From Acidobacteriota bacterium (GTDB lineage: Bacteria > Acidobacteriota > Terriglobia > Terriglobales > SCQP01), in the NCBI GenBank assembly GCA_027315185.1, contig DAHUYO010000009.1, positions 1 through 64,000 of the forward strand: 64,000 bases of DNA, written 5' to 3'. The position numbers were made by a program, and so were the translations under genes. The notes beneath the pieces are model-generated. The model had not been told where the DNA came from. It saw only the letters and a list, made by a program, of their open reading frames with translations, and searched no databases. Of the stretch, positions 6,866 to 15,596 are shown piece by piece (within the stretch, counting starts at the first letter, position 1; the number at the start of each line of letters is the position of its first letter).

Positions 6866-8059
6866 ATGGCGAACCAAGAAGCCAGAATGGCGGAGAAGAA
6901 AGCCGGCATGGCGGAGCAGGCATGCGGGGCGGTGAGCCGGCCGGACGGGTTGGGGATTCAGGAAGCGGCGGCGACGGCTCCGTCAGCGGCGCCCGAGCGG
7001 CCCTCGCGGCGCAGTTTTTTGGCGGGGACGGGCGCGGCGGCGCTGGCCGGAGCATTGGCGCTGCCGGGCCGGGCCCGCGCGGCGGCCGGCGCCGACGATG
7101 CGGCGGCCGGCGATCGCGCGGCGCGCGTCGGCAATACCGGCGGCTCGGCCGCGGTCCAGCCCGTTTCGCCGCAGAACACCGCGGCGGATACTACCAGCGC
7201 GCACGGCGCCGCCGCGCGGGCGGCGCTGGACATCAGCGAGCGCCAGGTGGCGCATATCGCCCGCCTGCTGCCCGGCTGCTGCGCCTACTCCTACGACCAA
7301 TATTTGCGCTCCGGGCTGATGACCATGGAGGACTTCATCCGCATGGCGGTGAAGCTGAAGGTCACGGCGGTGGACATGACGGGGTATTATTTCCGCTCCA
7401 CGCATCCGGCCTATCTGGCGTCGCTGCGCCATCTGGCCTACAAGAACGGCGTGGCCTTTTCCGGCGCCGCCTGCGGCGTCCGCATGGTGCAGGCGCGGGC
7501 CGCCGAACGGCGCGCGGCGCTGGCGCAGATTCGCCATTGGATTGACGTCACCGACCAGTTGGGCGCGCCGCATCTGCGCGTCTTCGCCGGCCGCCTGCCG
7601 GCGGGCGCCACCGAGCGCGAAGCCATCGGCTGGGTGGTGGAGGCGATGCGCGCCGCCTGCGACTATGCCGGCGCGCGCGGCATCATGGTCGGCATCGAGG
7701 ACCACAGCGGCATCACCCAGCGCGCCGATGTCTGCCTGGAGCTGATGCACCGCATCGGCTCGCCCTGGGCGGGAATCAACCTGGACATCACGCATTTTCT
7801 GCCCGCCGCCGGCGACCGCTACCGCCAGATCGCGGAGTGCGTTCCCTACGCCACCAACACCCATATCCGCGACGAGTTCGACGACAAGGAGCCGATTGAC
7901 ATGGACCGCGTCTGGGAAATCTTCGTCCGCGGCGGCTTCAAGGGCTACACCTCGGTGGAGTACGAAAAAGATTTGGCGCACAACGAAGACCCCATTACCG
8001 GCGTCCCCAAGCTGGTGGCGCTGGTGCGGAAGCTGTGCGCGCGGTATTCGTCGGTATAA
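6866..8059 (+). CDS. Tat-exported sugar isomerase/epimerase-like TIM barrel protein
   Basis: A 397-residue protein. I chose the ATG at 6866 because AGGAGG lies 11 nt upstream; the frame is open from 6734. A twin-arginine signal (RRSFLAGTGAAALAGALALP) lies near residues 46-70, oddly behind a 45-residue N-terminal stretch, and is followed by an Ala-rich linker. The rest is an AP-endonuclease-2/xylose-isomerase-like barrel. The likely metal ligands are Glu in GIEDHSG, Asp in LDITHF, His in THIRDEF and Glu in SVEYEKD. Proteins of this fold isomerise or epimerise sugars; an exported form near glycoside hydrolases probably acts on released sugars in the periplasm. It is followed by the GH79 gene on the same strand. 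The substrate is unknown. Confidence 0.75.
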   Translation: MANQEARMAEKKAGMAEQACGAVSRPDGLGIQEAAATAPSAAPERPSRRSFLAGTGAAALAGALALPGRARAAAGADDAAAGDRAARVGNTGGSAAVQPVSPQNTAADTTSAHGAAARAALDISERQVAHIARLLPGCCAYSYDQYLRSGLMTMEDFIRMAVKLKVTAVDMTGYYFRSTHPAYLASLRHLAYKNGVAFSGAACGVRMVQARAAERRAALAQIRHWIDVTDQLGAPHLRVFAGRLPAGATEREAIGWVVEAMRAACDYAGARGIMVGIEDHSGITQRADVCLELMHRIGSPWAGINLDITHFLPAAGDRYRQIAECVPYATNTHIRDEFDDKEPIDMDRVWEIFVRGGFKGYTSVEYEKDLAHNEDPITGVPKLVALVRKLCARYSSV

Positions 8060-8121
8060 GAGCGCAAGGCGGAGACGGGCATAGGCTGAGCTAGACAGAG
8101 ATGACAGGAGAACTAGGAGCG

Positions 8122-9876
8122 ATGACCAGTCAGGCGAAGCGGAACGGGACCAAACAGGCGGGAACAATGAATTGGATGGGTTCGGCGGCGAGAGCGATTT
8201 CGCTGGCCGTGGGAATCGCGCTGGCGTTGGCGGCTGGGCCGCTAGCGTTTGCCGCGGGTCCACGGGCGGCGCGGCCGAACGAGGCGGCGGCCAAGGCCGC
8301 GCCGGCGACGGCGAGGGCCGGGGCGGGAGCGGCCGCGGCGATGCAGCCCGCGGCGCAGATGGCGATGCCGGCCACCGGGCCCAATGCGCATTCCCGGCTC
8401 GCTCCCGCGCCGGCCGATGCCGCCACGGCGGCGCCGGTCGAGGTGCGCGTGGAGGCGGCGCATCCCGGGTCCGTCATTCCGCGCACCTTCGCCGGCTTCA
8501 GCATTGAGGTGGACGCGGCGTCGGGCTATTACTTCGGCCCGGCGGGAGATCCGAACCGCGTCTTCTTCCAGCTGCTGCGCAACCTCGGCGGCGGCACGGT
8601 GCGCATCGGCGGCAACAGCACGGACGACAGTTGCTGGCGGCCGCAAGCCGCGCCGCATCCGGAGGGCTGCCATTTCAACATCACCGAAGCCGACATTCGC
8701 GGCTTCGCCCGCGCGTCGGCGGCGACCGGCTGGGGGCTGTACGTCGGCGTCAACCTGGCGCAGAACGATCCGCATTGGGCCGCCGGCTATGGCGCGGCGG
8801 TGGCGCGGGCCATGGACGCCACGCACGGGGCCAAGCTGCTGGGCTTCGAGTTCGGCAATGAGCCGGATCTTTTTCCCTACCACCGGCTCTACGATCACGT
8901 CTTCGCCCGGCCCAAGGATTTTTCCGTCGCCGATTACCTCAAGAATTGGCATGCCTACGCGGCAGCGTTCCATGCGCAGCCGGTGACGGCGCATGTGCCC
9001 TTCGTCGGCCCGGCGATCTGCTGCCAATGGCTGGGACACGGCGCGGAGGGTCTGCGGGATTTTCTGGCCCATGTCGGGCACAAGGATCTGAACCTGGTCA
9101 CGGTGCATGATTATCCCTTGACGCACTGTAGCGGCCAGCATCCCACCCTCGCGCAGCTGCTGAACCCGGGCCTGGCGGCGCGCTATGCGGCGCGGGCGCG
9201 GCGCTGGGTGCTGCTCGCCCATCACTACGGCTATCCCATCCGCTACGGGGAAGGGAACTCGATCAGTTGCGAAGGGCAGAACGGCGTCTCCAACGCCTTT
9301 GCCGCCACCGCCTGGGGCGTGGGCTGGCTGTTCACCAATTTCCGCGTGGGCATGACCGGCGCCAATTTGCACGAGGGCAGTACGGTCATCAGCGTCGGCT
9401 ACCACGGCCGCGCCTATTACTACGACGCGGTCGAGGTGACCCGCAAGAAGGTGGGCGGCCGCATCGCCTACCACAATCACATCTGGCCGCTGTATTACGC
9501 CATGTATGCCTTCGCCAAAAACGCCGAGGGACGGCGGCTGCTGGCGGCGGACGTGGCTCTGCGGGCGCCGCTGCGGGCCTACGCCGTGCGGCAGGGCGAC
9601 AGCGGGCCGGTGACGGCGTTCGTGGTCAACCACGATCTGTCGGCGGCGGTGCCGGTGCGCCTGGCGGCGCCGGGCGGGGAGCGGGCGCGGCTGCTGCTGG
9701 TGGAAGCGCCGGATTACGCTTCGCGCGACGTCACCTACGGCGGGGTGAAGTTCTCGCCCCGCACGGGCAAGCTGGCCGGGCAGCCGCAGTGGCGAACGCT
9801 GCGGCGGACGGGCGGCGAGTTCCGCTTCCTGCTGCCCAAGGCGGCGGTGGCGATCGTGAAGATCAGCGCGCGGTAA
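8122..9876 (+). CDS. Secreted GH79-type beta-glucuronidase
   Basis: A 584-residue protein. I prefer the ATG at 8122 (GGAG lies 5-8 nt before it) over 8101. A signal peptide is visible (AISLAVGIALALAAGPLAFA), then an Ala-rich linker to about residue 105. The catalytic domain begins with the GFSIE region and a VRIGGNSTDDSCW block. The acid/base is probably E247 in GFEFGNEPDLF and the nucleophile E377 in IRYGEGNSISC, the standard two-Glu layout of clan GH-A. This resembles GH79 (heparanase / beta-glucuronidase / 4-O-methylglucuronidase) including a C-terminal beta-sandwich. Glucuronate isomerase and a hexuronate transporter lie 15 kb away. The family call is good; the linkage cut is unknown. Confidence 0.8.
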   Translation: MTSQAKRNGTKQAGTMNWMGSAARAISLAVGIALALAAGPLAFAAGPRAARPNEAAAKAAPATARAGAGAAAAMQPAAQMAMPATGPNAHSRLAPAPADAATAAPVEVRVEAAHPGSVIPRTFAGFSIEVDAASGYYFGPAGDPNRVFFQLLRNLGGGTVRIGGNSTDDSCWRPQAAPHPEGCHFNITEADIRGFARASAATGWGLYVGVNLAQNDPHWAAGYGAAVARAMDATHGAKLLGFEFGNEPDLFPYHRLYDHVFARPKDFSVADYLKNWHAYAAAFHAQPVTAHVPFVGPAICCQWLGHGAEGLRDFLAHVGHKDLNLVTVHDYPLTHCSGQHPTLAQLLNPGLAARYAARARRWVLLAHHYGYPIRYGEGNSISCEGQNGVSNAFAATAWGVGWLFTNFRVGMTGANLHEGSTVISVGYHGRAYYYDAVEVTRKKVGGRIAYHNHIWPLYYAMYAFAKNAEGRRLLAADVALRAPLRAYAVRQGDSGPVTAFVVNHDLSAAVPVRLAAPGGERARLLLVEAPDYASRDVTYGGVKFSPRTGKLAGQPQWRTLRRTGGEFRFLLPKAAVAIVKISAR

Positions 9877-9884
9877 ACTCGCCA

Positions 9885-10045
9885 AGCGCGGCCGCACGCA
9901 AGCCGCGGGCATGCCCCACGGTTGGGCGCAGCAGGGGCAACGGCGCGGTGCGTAGGGTAGGGCTTCCGCCCTGCGTGCGCGCCAATATTCTGTCGGCGTC
10001 CCGCCAACGGTGGGGCCGTCGCCCTCCTGGGCGGCGGCGGCCAGC
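9885..10045 (-). repeat. R2-family repeat (inverted) with 'CGCACGCAAGCCG' motif
   Basis: GGCCGCACGCAAGCCGCGGG (about 9889) is followed by GTAGGGTAGGGCTTCCGCCC and GCCAACGGTGGGGCCGTCGC, the reverse complement of the R2 copies at 3184-3431 and 5601-5740. It fills the space between the convergent GH79 gene and the UxaA-family gene; no clear terminator is visible there. Confidence 0.7.
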
Positions 10046-10091
10046 CGCGGGGACGGCGGGCTCACGCGCGGGCGGCGCTGGCTTGCGGCGG

Positions 10092-11723
10092 CTACAGCGT
10101 CGGCCAGAGGGATTCCCAGATTTTAAACTCGTCATGAATGCCGCTGGCTTCGGCGCGGGGGCGGTAGTCGCCGTTGGCGATGGCCAGCACGCGTTCAAGG
10201 ATGGCCTGGCCGGTCGCGGCCAGATCGGCGCGGGGCGGCTGGCCGTCTTCGGCGCCGGGCAGCATGCCGCCGGCATCCACGTCAATGTCTTCGTTGTCGC
10301 GGGCCAAGGCGGAGTTGGTGCTGATCTTCAGCACCGGGCCCAGGGCGCAGCCGATGCCGGTGCCGCGGCCGGTGGTGAAGCCGACGATCTGGGCGCCGCC
10401 GAGAAACAAGGCGGGGGTGGAAATCTGGTCGTAGCCGGGCGAATAGACCACCATTAGGCCGCGGCGGGCGCCGGCGGGCTCGCCGTAATCCAGCACGTCG
10501 CGCAGCGGCGAGGTGCCGCTTTTGGCCAGCGCGCCCAAGCTCTTTAAATAAACGTTGGCCAAGCCGCCGGCGATGTTGCCGGGCGAGGGATTTTCGCGGT
10601 AGTCCTCGCCGAACATGGCGGCGTAGCGCTGGAAGCGGCGCTGCGCGGCGGCCAGCTTGCGGGCGGCGGCGGGCGTGGCGGCGCGGCGCAGCAGGACGCG
10701 GTGGGCGGCGCCTTGCAGCTCCGGCACCTCGCCGATTAAGACCGTGCCGCCGGCGGCGACCAGGCGGTCGGCGGCCCAGCCCAGGGCGGGGTTGGCGGTC
10801 AGCCCGCTCCAGCGGTCGCTGCCGCCGCATTTGACGCCCAACGTCAATGCGGAGAGCGGGGCCGGCGCGCGCTGGGATTGGTTGGCGAACTCCAGCAGTT
10901 CCTCGATCCGCTCCAAGCCGGCGGCGATGGCGCGGCGCGAGCCGCCGCTGGCTTGAATGCCCAGCGGGCGGACGCGCTGGTTGTAGGCCGGGACGGCGGC
11001 GCGCAGATGGGGCGTGGAACAGGCCAGGCAGGTTTTGCCGCAGCCGAGGTCAATGTATAGCGCGGCGCCGATGTTGGGATGGGCGATGGCTTGCCCCAGC
11101 AGGCGGTTCAGGCAGTCCACCGCCGCGCCGTCGGGCATGCCGCAGCCGGATTCCTGCACCACGGCGACAACGCCGTCCACGTTGGGATAACGCTGGCGGG
11201 AATAGAGTTCGGCGCGGGCGCGGCGGGCGATCTCCCGCGCCTCGCTGGCGGCGCACATGCCGCTGGTGACCACGGCGACGTAGTTGCGGACGCCTATTCG
11301 GCCGTCGGGGCGATGGAAGCCGGCGAAGGCAGCGGGCAGATTCGCCGCGGCGGCATTGCCCTCCGATGCCCGGGCGCGCCCGGCAACCTTTTTGTTGGCG
11401 CCGTTCCGGCCGGCGGGCGGGCGCCAGCGCGGCGGCAGCTCCGGCTTGATGTTGCCGGCGTCCACCACTTCGCCGGCGGCGATGGCGCGGCGGGACAAGC
11501 CGAAGGGCGCGCCCAGAGCGATGACCGGGGCGTTCTTGGCGATGCGGCGCAGGGCGATGCTTTGTCCGGTGTGCGCCGGGGCGGGCAGCGTCAGCGCGCC
11601 GCCGGAGGGCAGGCGAATCTGCGTGCCGGTGGGCAGGTAGGGGCGGACCACGGCGGCGACGTTGTCGGTCTCCGGGACGGCGAGGACGGCGATGGTGGCG
11701 AGGTGAAAGTTCGGGGCGGGCAT
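10092..11723 (-). CDS. UxaA-family (altronate/galactarate-type) sugar acid dehydratase
   Basis: A 543-residue protein from the ATG at 11723; the open frame to 13382 lies inside the opposite gene and is not conserved. Residues about 1-90 form an SAF-like domain (GQSIALRRIAKNAPVIALG). The main domain starts at FHRPDGRIGVRNYVAVV and has the family motifs QESGCGMPDG, GCGKTC, LTLGVKCGGSDRWSGLTANP and VVYSPGYDQISTPALFLGGAQIVGFTTGRGTGIGC. Conserved Cys residues may hold Fe. Such enzymes dehydrate altronate or galactarate to keto-deoxy acids. With uronate isomerase nearby, altronate is the obvious substrate, but with the L-fucose-type genes around it could also serve as fuconate dehydratase, which is otherwise missing. 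Confidence 0.85.
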   Translation of the reverse strand: MPAPNFHLATIAVLAVPETDNVAAVVRPYLPTGTQIRLPSGGALTLPAPAHTGQSIALRRIAKNAPVIALGAPFGLSRRAIAAGEVVDAGNIKPELPPRWRPPAGRNGANKKVAGRARASEGNAAAANLPAAFAGFHRPDGRIGVRNYVAVVTSGMCAASEAREIARRARAELYSRQRYPNVDGVVAVVQESGCGMPDGAAVDCLNRLLGQAIAHPNIGAALYIDLGCGKTCLACSTPHLRAAVPAYNQRVRPLGIQASGGSRRAIAAGLERIEELLEFANQSQRAPAPLSALTLGVKCGGSDRWSGLTANPALGWAADRLVAAGGTVLIGEVPELQGAAHRVLLRRAATPAAARKLAAAQRRFQRYAAMFGEDYRENPSPGNIAGGLANVYLKSLGALAKSGTSPLRDVLDYGEPAGARRGLMVVYSPGYDQISTPALFLGGAQIVGFTTGRGTGIGCALGPVLKISTNSALARDNEDIDVDAGGMLPGAEDGQPPRADLAATGQAILERVLAIANGDYRPRAEASGIHDEFKIWESLWPTL

Positions 11724-11731
11724 CTGGCGAA

Positions 11732-11737
11732 ATTGTA
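11732..11737 (-). promoter_or_regulatory. -10 box, leaderless-type, for the UxaA-family gene
   Basis: TACAAT on the minus strand, 8 nt before the ATG at 11723; no Shine-Dalgarno fits. It supports 11723 as the start codon. Confidence 0.5.
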
Positions 11738-11747
11738 GCGCGGCGGC

Positions 11748-11823
11748 TGGGCGCGCCCCATTGATGGGCGCGGGCCCCAGCCCCGCCTGCGGCGGGACGT
11801 CCCGCTTTCCGGCGGGCACGGCG
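11748..11823 (+). repeat. R3-family GC-rich repeat
   Basis: GGGCGCGGGCCCCAGCCCCG followed by GCGGCGGGACGTCCCGCTTT. Related sequence is found at 548-600 (inverted), 21719-21775 (inverted), 25793-25830, 49793-49825 and 53268-53335. It lies in the divergent space between the UxaA-family gene and the large secreted hydrolase gene. Confidence 0.6.
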
Positions 11824-11882
11824 GCGCCGCGGCCAGCGGGAGCGGTTGGTGGGGGCGGCAGGCGTGTGTTAGCGTAACCGGC

Positions 11883-14800
11883 ATGATTAGCGGCGGCGGA
11901 GCGGTGCGAATCACCATAGGCGTCTGGAAACGATGCGTGAGGTCCCGGCTGCGGGTGATGAGTGCGGCGGCGTGCGCGGTGCTGACCTGTGGCGCGCTGG
12001 TGCTGCTCTTGACGGGCGCGCCGGCTGCGGCGGTTGCGGTAGGGAATCCGTCGGCGCCTGCGGCAGCGGCAGCGGCGGCGGGGATGCCGGTGCAAGTGGT
12101 GAATGCGGCGGCGGGCGGGCAGGCGGCGTGGGCGGCGCGGCAAGTCCGGCGGGCGCTGGCGGCGGCCGGCTACGAAGTTGGCGCGGCCGGGCCGGTGGTG
12201 CGGCTGGAGATCGTGCCCGGCGCGGCGCAGTCGTTCCGCATTGTTTCCGGCGGCGGCGCTGGCGCCGCGGGCTACAGCGGCGCGGCCGTTGCCTCCAAGG
12301 GACACGGCGCGGCCGTTTCCGGGGATCACGGCGTGACCGTGATCGGCGGCGATGGTCGGGGGCTGGTCTATGGCGCCTTGCGGCTCTGCGCCGAGCTGCG
12401 GGCGGGGCGGCGGCTGGGGCAAATTCCCAACGAGAGCCGGGCGCCGCAGTTGGCAATCCGGGCGTTCAAATACAACCTGCCGCTGCCCGGCACGGTGTAT
12501 TTGGCCTATCGCAATTTGCAGCATCACGCCTGGTTTTGGCGGCAAAGCTATTGGCGGCAGTTCCTCGACACGCTGGCGCGGGACCGCTTCAGCGCGCTGG
12601 AGTTTTGGAGCGCCGATCCTTGGCCGCAGCTGGTTTCGCTGCGGCGGTATCCCGAGGCGGACCGGCTTTCGCCGCGGCGGATGCGACGGCAGGAGACATT
12701 TTTCCAATGGCTGTTTCATGCCGCTTGGGAACGCGGGCTGGATGTGTATTTGGTGACCTGGAACGTGGATCTGCCGCCAGGCTTCGCCCGCGCCCATCAG
12801 CTGCCGGAACGCAACGTCAACACGGCGCTGGCGCGGCGCTATCTGCGGGCGGCGATTCGCGCGGTGCTGCGCGAGTATCCGCACCTGACCGGGCTGGGCA
12901 CGACGCAAGGGGAGCAGATGCGCCCCATTCCGCCGGACCGGCGGGCGGCGTGGATCGCCGACGTCTATTTCCGCGCCATTGACCAATCGGGGCGCAAGAA
13001 TGTGCCCTTCATCCTGCGCTATTGGGGCGGGACGCCGGCGGCGACGGCGCGGGCGGCGGCGGGCTACCACGACGGGCCGGTATATTTGGACATCAAGTAC
13101 AACGGCGAGCACGCCATTTCGTCGGCTCGGCCGCACCTGCAAAATCACGCCTGGCTGTCGCAGGCGCACAACTACAAAATCCTGTGGCATCTGCGCAACG
13201 ACGACATCTTCACCCTGCGCTGGGGCGACCCCGGGCTGGTGCGGCGAATGATGGCGGATCTGCAGGCGACCGGCGCGGCGGGGTTCAGCTTCGGATCGGA
13301 GGCGGATGTGCCGGGGCGGGACGAGTACGACACGCCGCGCTTTCAGAAGCGACAGACCGAGCCGTACGAGTTCCAAAAGCAATGGCTAATGTATGCGCTG
13401 TTCGGGCGGCTGGGCTATAACGACCGGGCCTCGAACCGGATTTGGATGCGCGGCTTCGAGCGGCGGTACGGTCCGGCGGGGGACGAGCTGGCGGTGGCGA
13501 GCGAAACCGCCGGCCGCATCGCGCCGCAGGTGACGCGCTTCCACTGGAACTATATGAACGGCGACTGGATGGTCGAGGGCGATATCGGCTCTTGGAACAC
13601 CTCCGCCGAGCAGCCGCGGATCAACTACCGCCGCGACGGGCTGTACCACGGCCTGCGCGCTTGGATCTTCAACAACGCGCTGGACCGATCGCCAGGCCCA
13701 GGCCGCAGCGCGGCTCCGCCGCGCGTCCCCCGCCAGTGGGAAGAGAACATTCCCCGCTATGCCGCCGCGCGCGCTGCCGGGGCGCCGCGGCGGGGCGAGA
13801 CGCCGCTGGCGGTGGCGGCGCAGCTGGAGGCGGAGGGGCGGGAGGTGCTGGCGGCGGGACGGATCGCCACACCGCCGGCGCCGTACCGCGCGGCGTTTCT
13901 GGCGGCGCGGTCGGATGATTTGGCGTGGGCGAATCTGGGCCGGTATTACGCCGCCAAGATTTGGGCGGCGACCTCCGCGGGGGACTATTTATTCACCGGC
14001 GATGCGAGCGAGAAGCGGCGGGCGATCGGCGAATTGCAAATCGCCCTGCGCGACTGGCGGCGGCTGGTGGCGATCACTTCGCGGCATTATCTTCCCCGGG
14101 AGGTGTGGCAGTTCGGGCGATTCTCCTGGGGCAGGTACACGCCGGAAGTGGAAGGCGACATCGCCACGGCGCGGAGGTTGCAGCCCTTTCCGGCGGTGAC
14201 GCAAGTCTGGCGGGTGAAGCCCGCCGGGGGCGGTGCTTCCGGCGGGAGCAATGCCGGCGGCGGCTGGACGCCGCTCACGCTGCATCTGCGCGGGCCGCTG
14301 GCGGCGAACGGCTTGGCGGCATGGCTGGTGGACTATGACGCCTGGGCCAACGCGGCCGCAGTGAAGGCGGCGGCGCGGGGCCGGGCGCGGGTGATTTGGG
14401 CGGGACGGGCACCGCGGCCCGGCGCGGTGCTGCTGGTCAGCGGACACCGAGCCGCGATCGCCCGGCAGGCGGGCCGGCGGCTGCGGGCGGCGCGCGGCAT
14501 GGACCGCGGCGTGCAGGCGTTTCGCTTGCCGCGGGCCGGGGCGTTTACTGTGGAAACGGCGGCGAATCAGGCGCCGGTGTTGCTGAGCGCTCCGCCGGCG
14601 AAGGAGGTCGCCGCGAAATTGCAGGCGGTGGTGGCGCCGGTGGCGCGGTCGCGGCGCGGCGCGGTGCTGACCGCGGCGATTCGGATGCCGCCGTGGGACG
14701 AAAACATTTGGCGGCAGGCGTGGCACGCCGGCGTCGCCACATACCGCTTCCGTCTGCCGGCGGCCGGGCTGTATCGCGTGGTGGCGCTGGCGTCCGGTGG

Positions 14801-14978
14801 CGGGCTAAGCCTGACGGTGGACCGCTGGAATGGGCCGGACAAAGGCTTGCGGCTGGAGGGCGCGCGATGGGTCTCCCGTTCGCCGTTCGCGCTGGGCGCG
14901 GGGCGGCATACGGTGCAGATTTTCTTCGACCATCCCGGCGTGACGGTGCGGCGGGTGGAGGTGCGGCCATGGCGGTAG
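11883..14978 (+). CDS. Large secreted alpha-glucuronidase-like glycoside hydrolase (tentative)
   Basis: A 1031-residue protein. A signal peptide lies near residues 25-50 (CAVLTCGALVLLLTGAPAAA); the start may be the ATG at 11883 or the in-frame GTG at 11901, which has GGAG just before it. Residues about 65-195 look like the alpha/beta domain at the front of GH67/GH115 alpha-glucuronidases (GRGLVYGALRLCAELR). They are followed by a TIM-barrel-like region (KYNLPLPGTVY.. NNLxHHAWFW, TTQGEQMRPIPPDRRAAWI, FILRYWGG, YLDIKYNGEH, WHLRNDD), a helical region and a beta-rich C-terminus. Catalytic residues are not certain. Context (GH79, uronate genes) fits release of glucuronic acid. It overlaps the mutarotase gene by 10 bp. 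Confidence 0.6.
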   Translation: MISGGGAVRITIGVWKRCVRSRLRVMSAAACAVLTCGALVLLLTGAPAAAVAVGNPSAPAAAAAAAGMPVQVVNAAAGGQAAWAARQVRRALAAAGYEVGAAGPVVRLEIVPGAAQSFRIVSGGGAGAAGYSGAAVASKGHGAAVSGDHGVTVIGGDGRGLVYGALRLCAELRAGRRLGQIPNESRAPQLAIRAFKYNLPLPGTVYLAYRNLQHHAWFWRQSYWRQFLDTLARDRFSALEFWSADPWPQLVSLRRYPEADRLSPRRMRRQETFFQWLFHAAWERGLDVYLVTWNVDLPPGFARAHQLPERNVNTALARRYLRAAIRAVLREYPHLTGLGTTQGEQMRPIPPDRRAAWIADVYFRAIDQSGRKNVPFILRYWGGTPAATARAAAGYHDGPVYLDIKYNGEHAISSARPHLQNHAWLSQAHNYKILWHLRNDDIFTLRWGDPGLVRRMMADLQATGAAGFSFGSEADVPGRDEYDTPRFQKRQTEPYEFQKQWLMYALFGRLGYNDRASNRIWMRGFERRYGPAGDELAVASETAGRIAPQVTRFHWNYMNGDWMVEGDIGSWNTSAEQPRINYRRDGLYHGLRAWIFNNALDRSPGPGRSAAPPRVPRQWEENIPRYAAARAAGAPRRGETPLAVAAQLEAEGREVLAAGRIATPPAPYRAAFLAARSDDLAWANLGRYYAAKIWAATSAGDYLFTGDASEKRRAIGELQIALRDWRRLVAITSRHYLPREVWQFGRFSWGRYTPEVEGDIATARRLQPFPAVTQVWRVKPAGGGASGGSNAGGGWTPLTLHLRGPLAANGLAAWLVDYDAWANAAAVKAAARGRARVIWAGRAPRPGAVLLVSGHRAAIARQAGRRLRAARGMDRGVQAFRLPRAGAFTVETAANQAPVLLSAPPAKEVAAKLQAVVAPVARSRRGAVLTAAIRMPPWDENIWRQAWHAGVATYRFRLPAAGLYRVVALASGGGLSLTVDRWNGPDKGLRLEGARWVSRSPFALGAGRHTVQIFFDHPGVTVRRVEVRPWR

Positions 14979-15355
14979 GTGATTCCCAGAGGCGGGCGGC
15001 GGGCAGCGGCGGCGGAATTGGCGATGCGGCCGTGCGGCGCTACGGGCAGATTTTGCGCGTGCGGCCGGAACGGCGGGAGGAATATATCCGCCATCATCAG
15101 GCGGTGTGGCCGGAGGTGCGGCAGGCGCTGGCGCGGGCTCACATCCGCAACTATTCCATCTTTTTGTTTGGCGATTTGCTGTTCGGCTATTTCGAGTACA
15201 GCGGCCGGGACTTCGCCGCGGACATGGCGCGGCTGGCGGAGGACGGGAAGACGCAGGAGTGGTGGGCGCTGATGCAGCCGATGCAAGCGCCGGTCGAGGG
15301 GCGGCGTGAAGGCGAGTGGTGGGCGGACATGCGGGAAGTGTTCCACATGGATTGA
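14969..15355 (+). CDS. L-rhamnose/L-fucose mutarotase family protein
   Basis: A 128-residue protein. The ATG at 14969 overlaps the last codons of the hydrolase gene, so the two are co-translated. After about 27 non-conserved residues the family core runs from GQILRVRPERREEYIRHHQ through VWPEV, IRNYSIFLFGDLLFGYFEY, WWALMQPMQ and WWADMREVFHMD. His and Trp residues of the active site of RhaM-type aldose 1-epimerases are in place. Members interconvert anomers of L-rhamnose or L-fucose, and their human homologue acts on fucose. In this neighbourhood fucose mutarotation is likelier. It would feed the lactone-forming oxidation step. Confidence 0.85.
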   Translation: MAVGDSQRRAAGSGGGIGDAAVRRYGQILRVRPERREEYIRHHQAVWPEVRQALARAHIRNYSIFLFGDLLFGYFEYSGRDFAADMARLAEDGKTQEWWALMQPMQAPVEGRREGEWWADMREVFHMD

Positions 15356-15427
15356 CATCCGGGCGGGGCCCGCGTTTCCAGCTTCGCGGCGATAGCGGGC
15401 GGTTAGGGGCGGAAACGCGGCTGCGCC

Positions 15428-15512
15428 TGCGGGCTAAAGCCCGCGGCACACGGGCTGAAGCCCATTCCACGCGGCGGGCCGCGCGCAGCGCGACCGCACG
15501 CAAGCCGGAGAA
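15428..15512 (+). repeat. R4-family repeat with 'CGCACGCAAGCCGG' motif
   Basis: GCGGGCTAAAGCCCGCGGCA followed by ACGGGCTGAAGCCCATTCCA, two small hairpins in a row. The same pair recurs at 21969-22014. A GACCGCACGCAAGCCGGAGA segment follows at 15490-15509. It lies between the convergent mutarotase and amidohydrolase genes. Confidence 0.7.
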
Positions 15513-15596
15513 CGGCGACGCGGGAGCACTGGCGCTGGCGCGCGGGACTTCGCCGCTGACAGCCGAGACGGCTGTCCCACTGTTTCCGGCGGGAAG

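Noticed and set aside
8060-8121. Separate small gene or leader between the TIM-barrel and GH79 genes
   Set aside because: Only a 62-bp gap with a Shine-Dalgarno; no conserved peptide.
10092-13382. A 1096-codon open frame on the minus strand covering the UxaA-family gene and part of the opposite hydrolase gene
   Set aside because: Only the part from 11723 down resembles a family; above that it is a shadow of the coding strand in GC-rich DNA.
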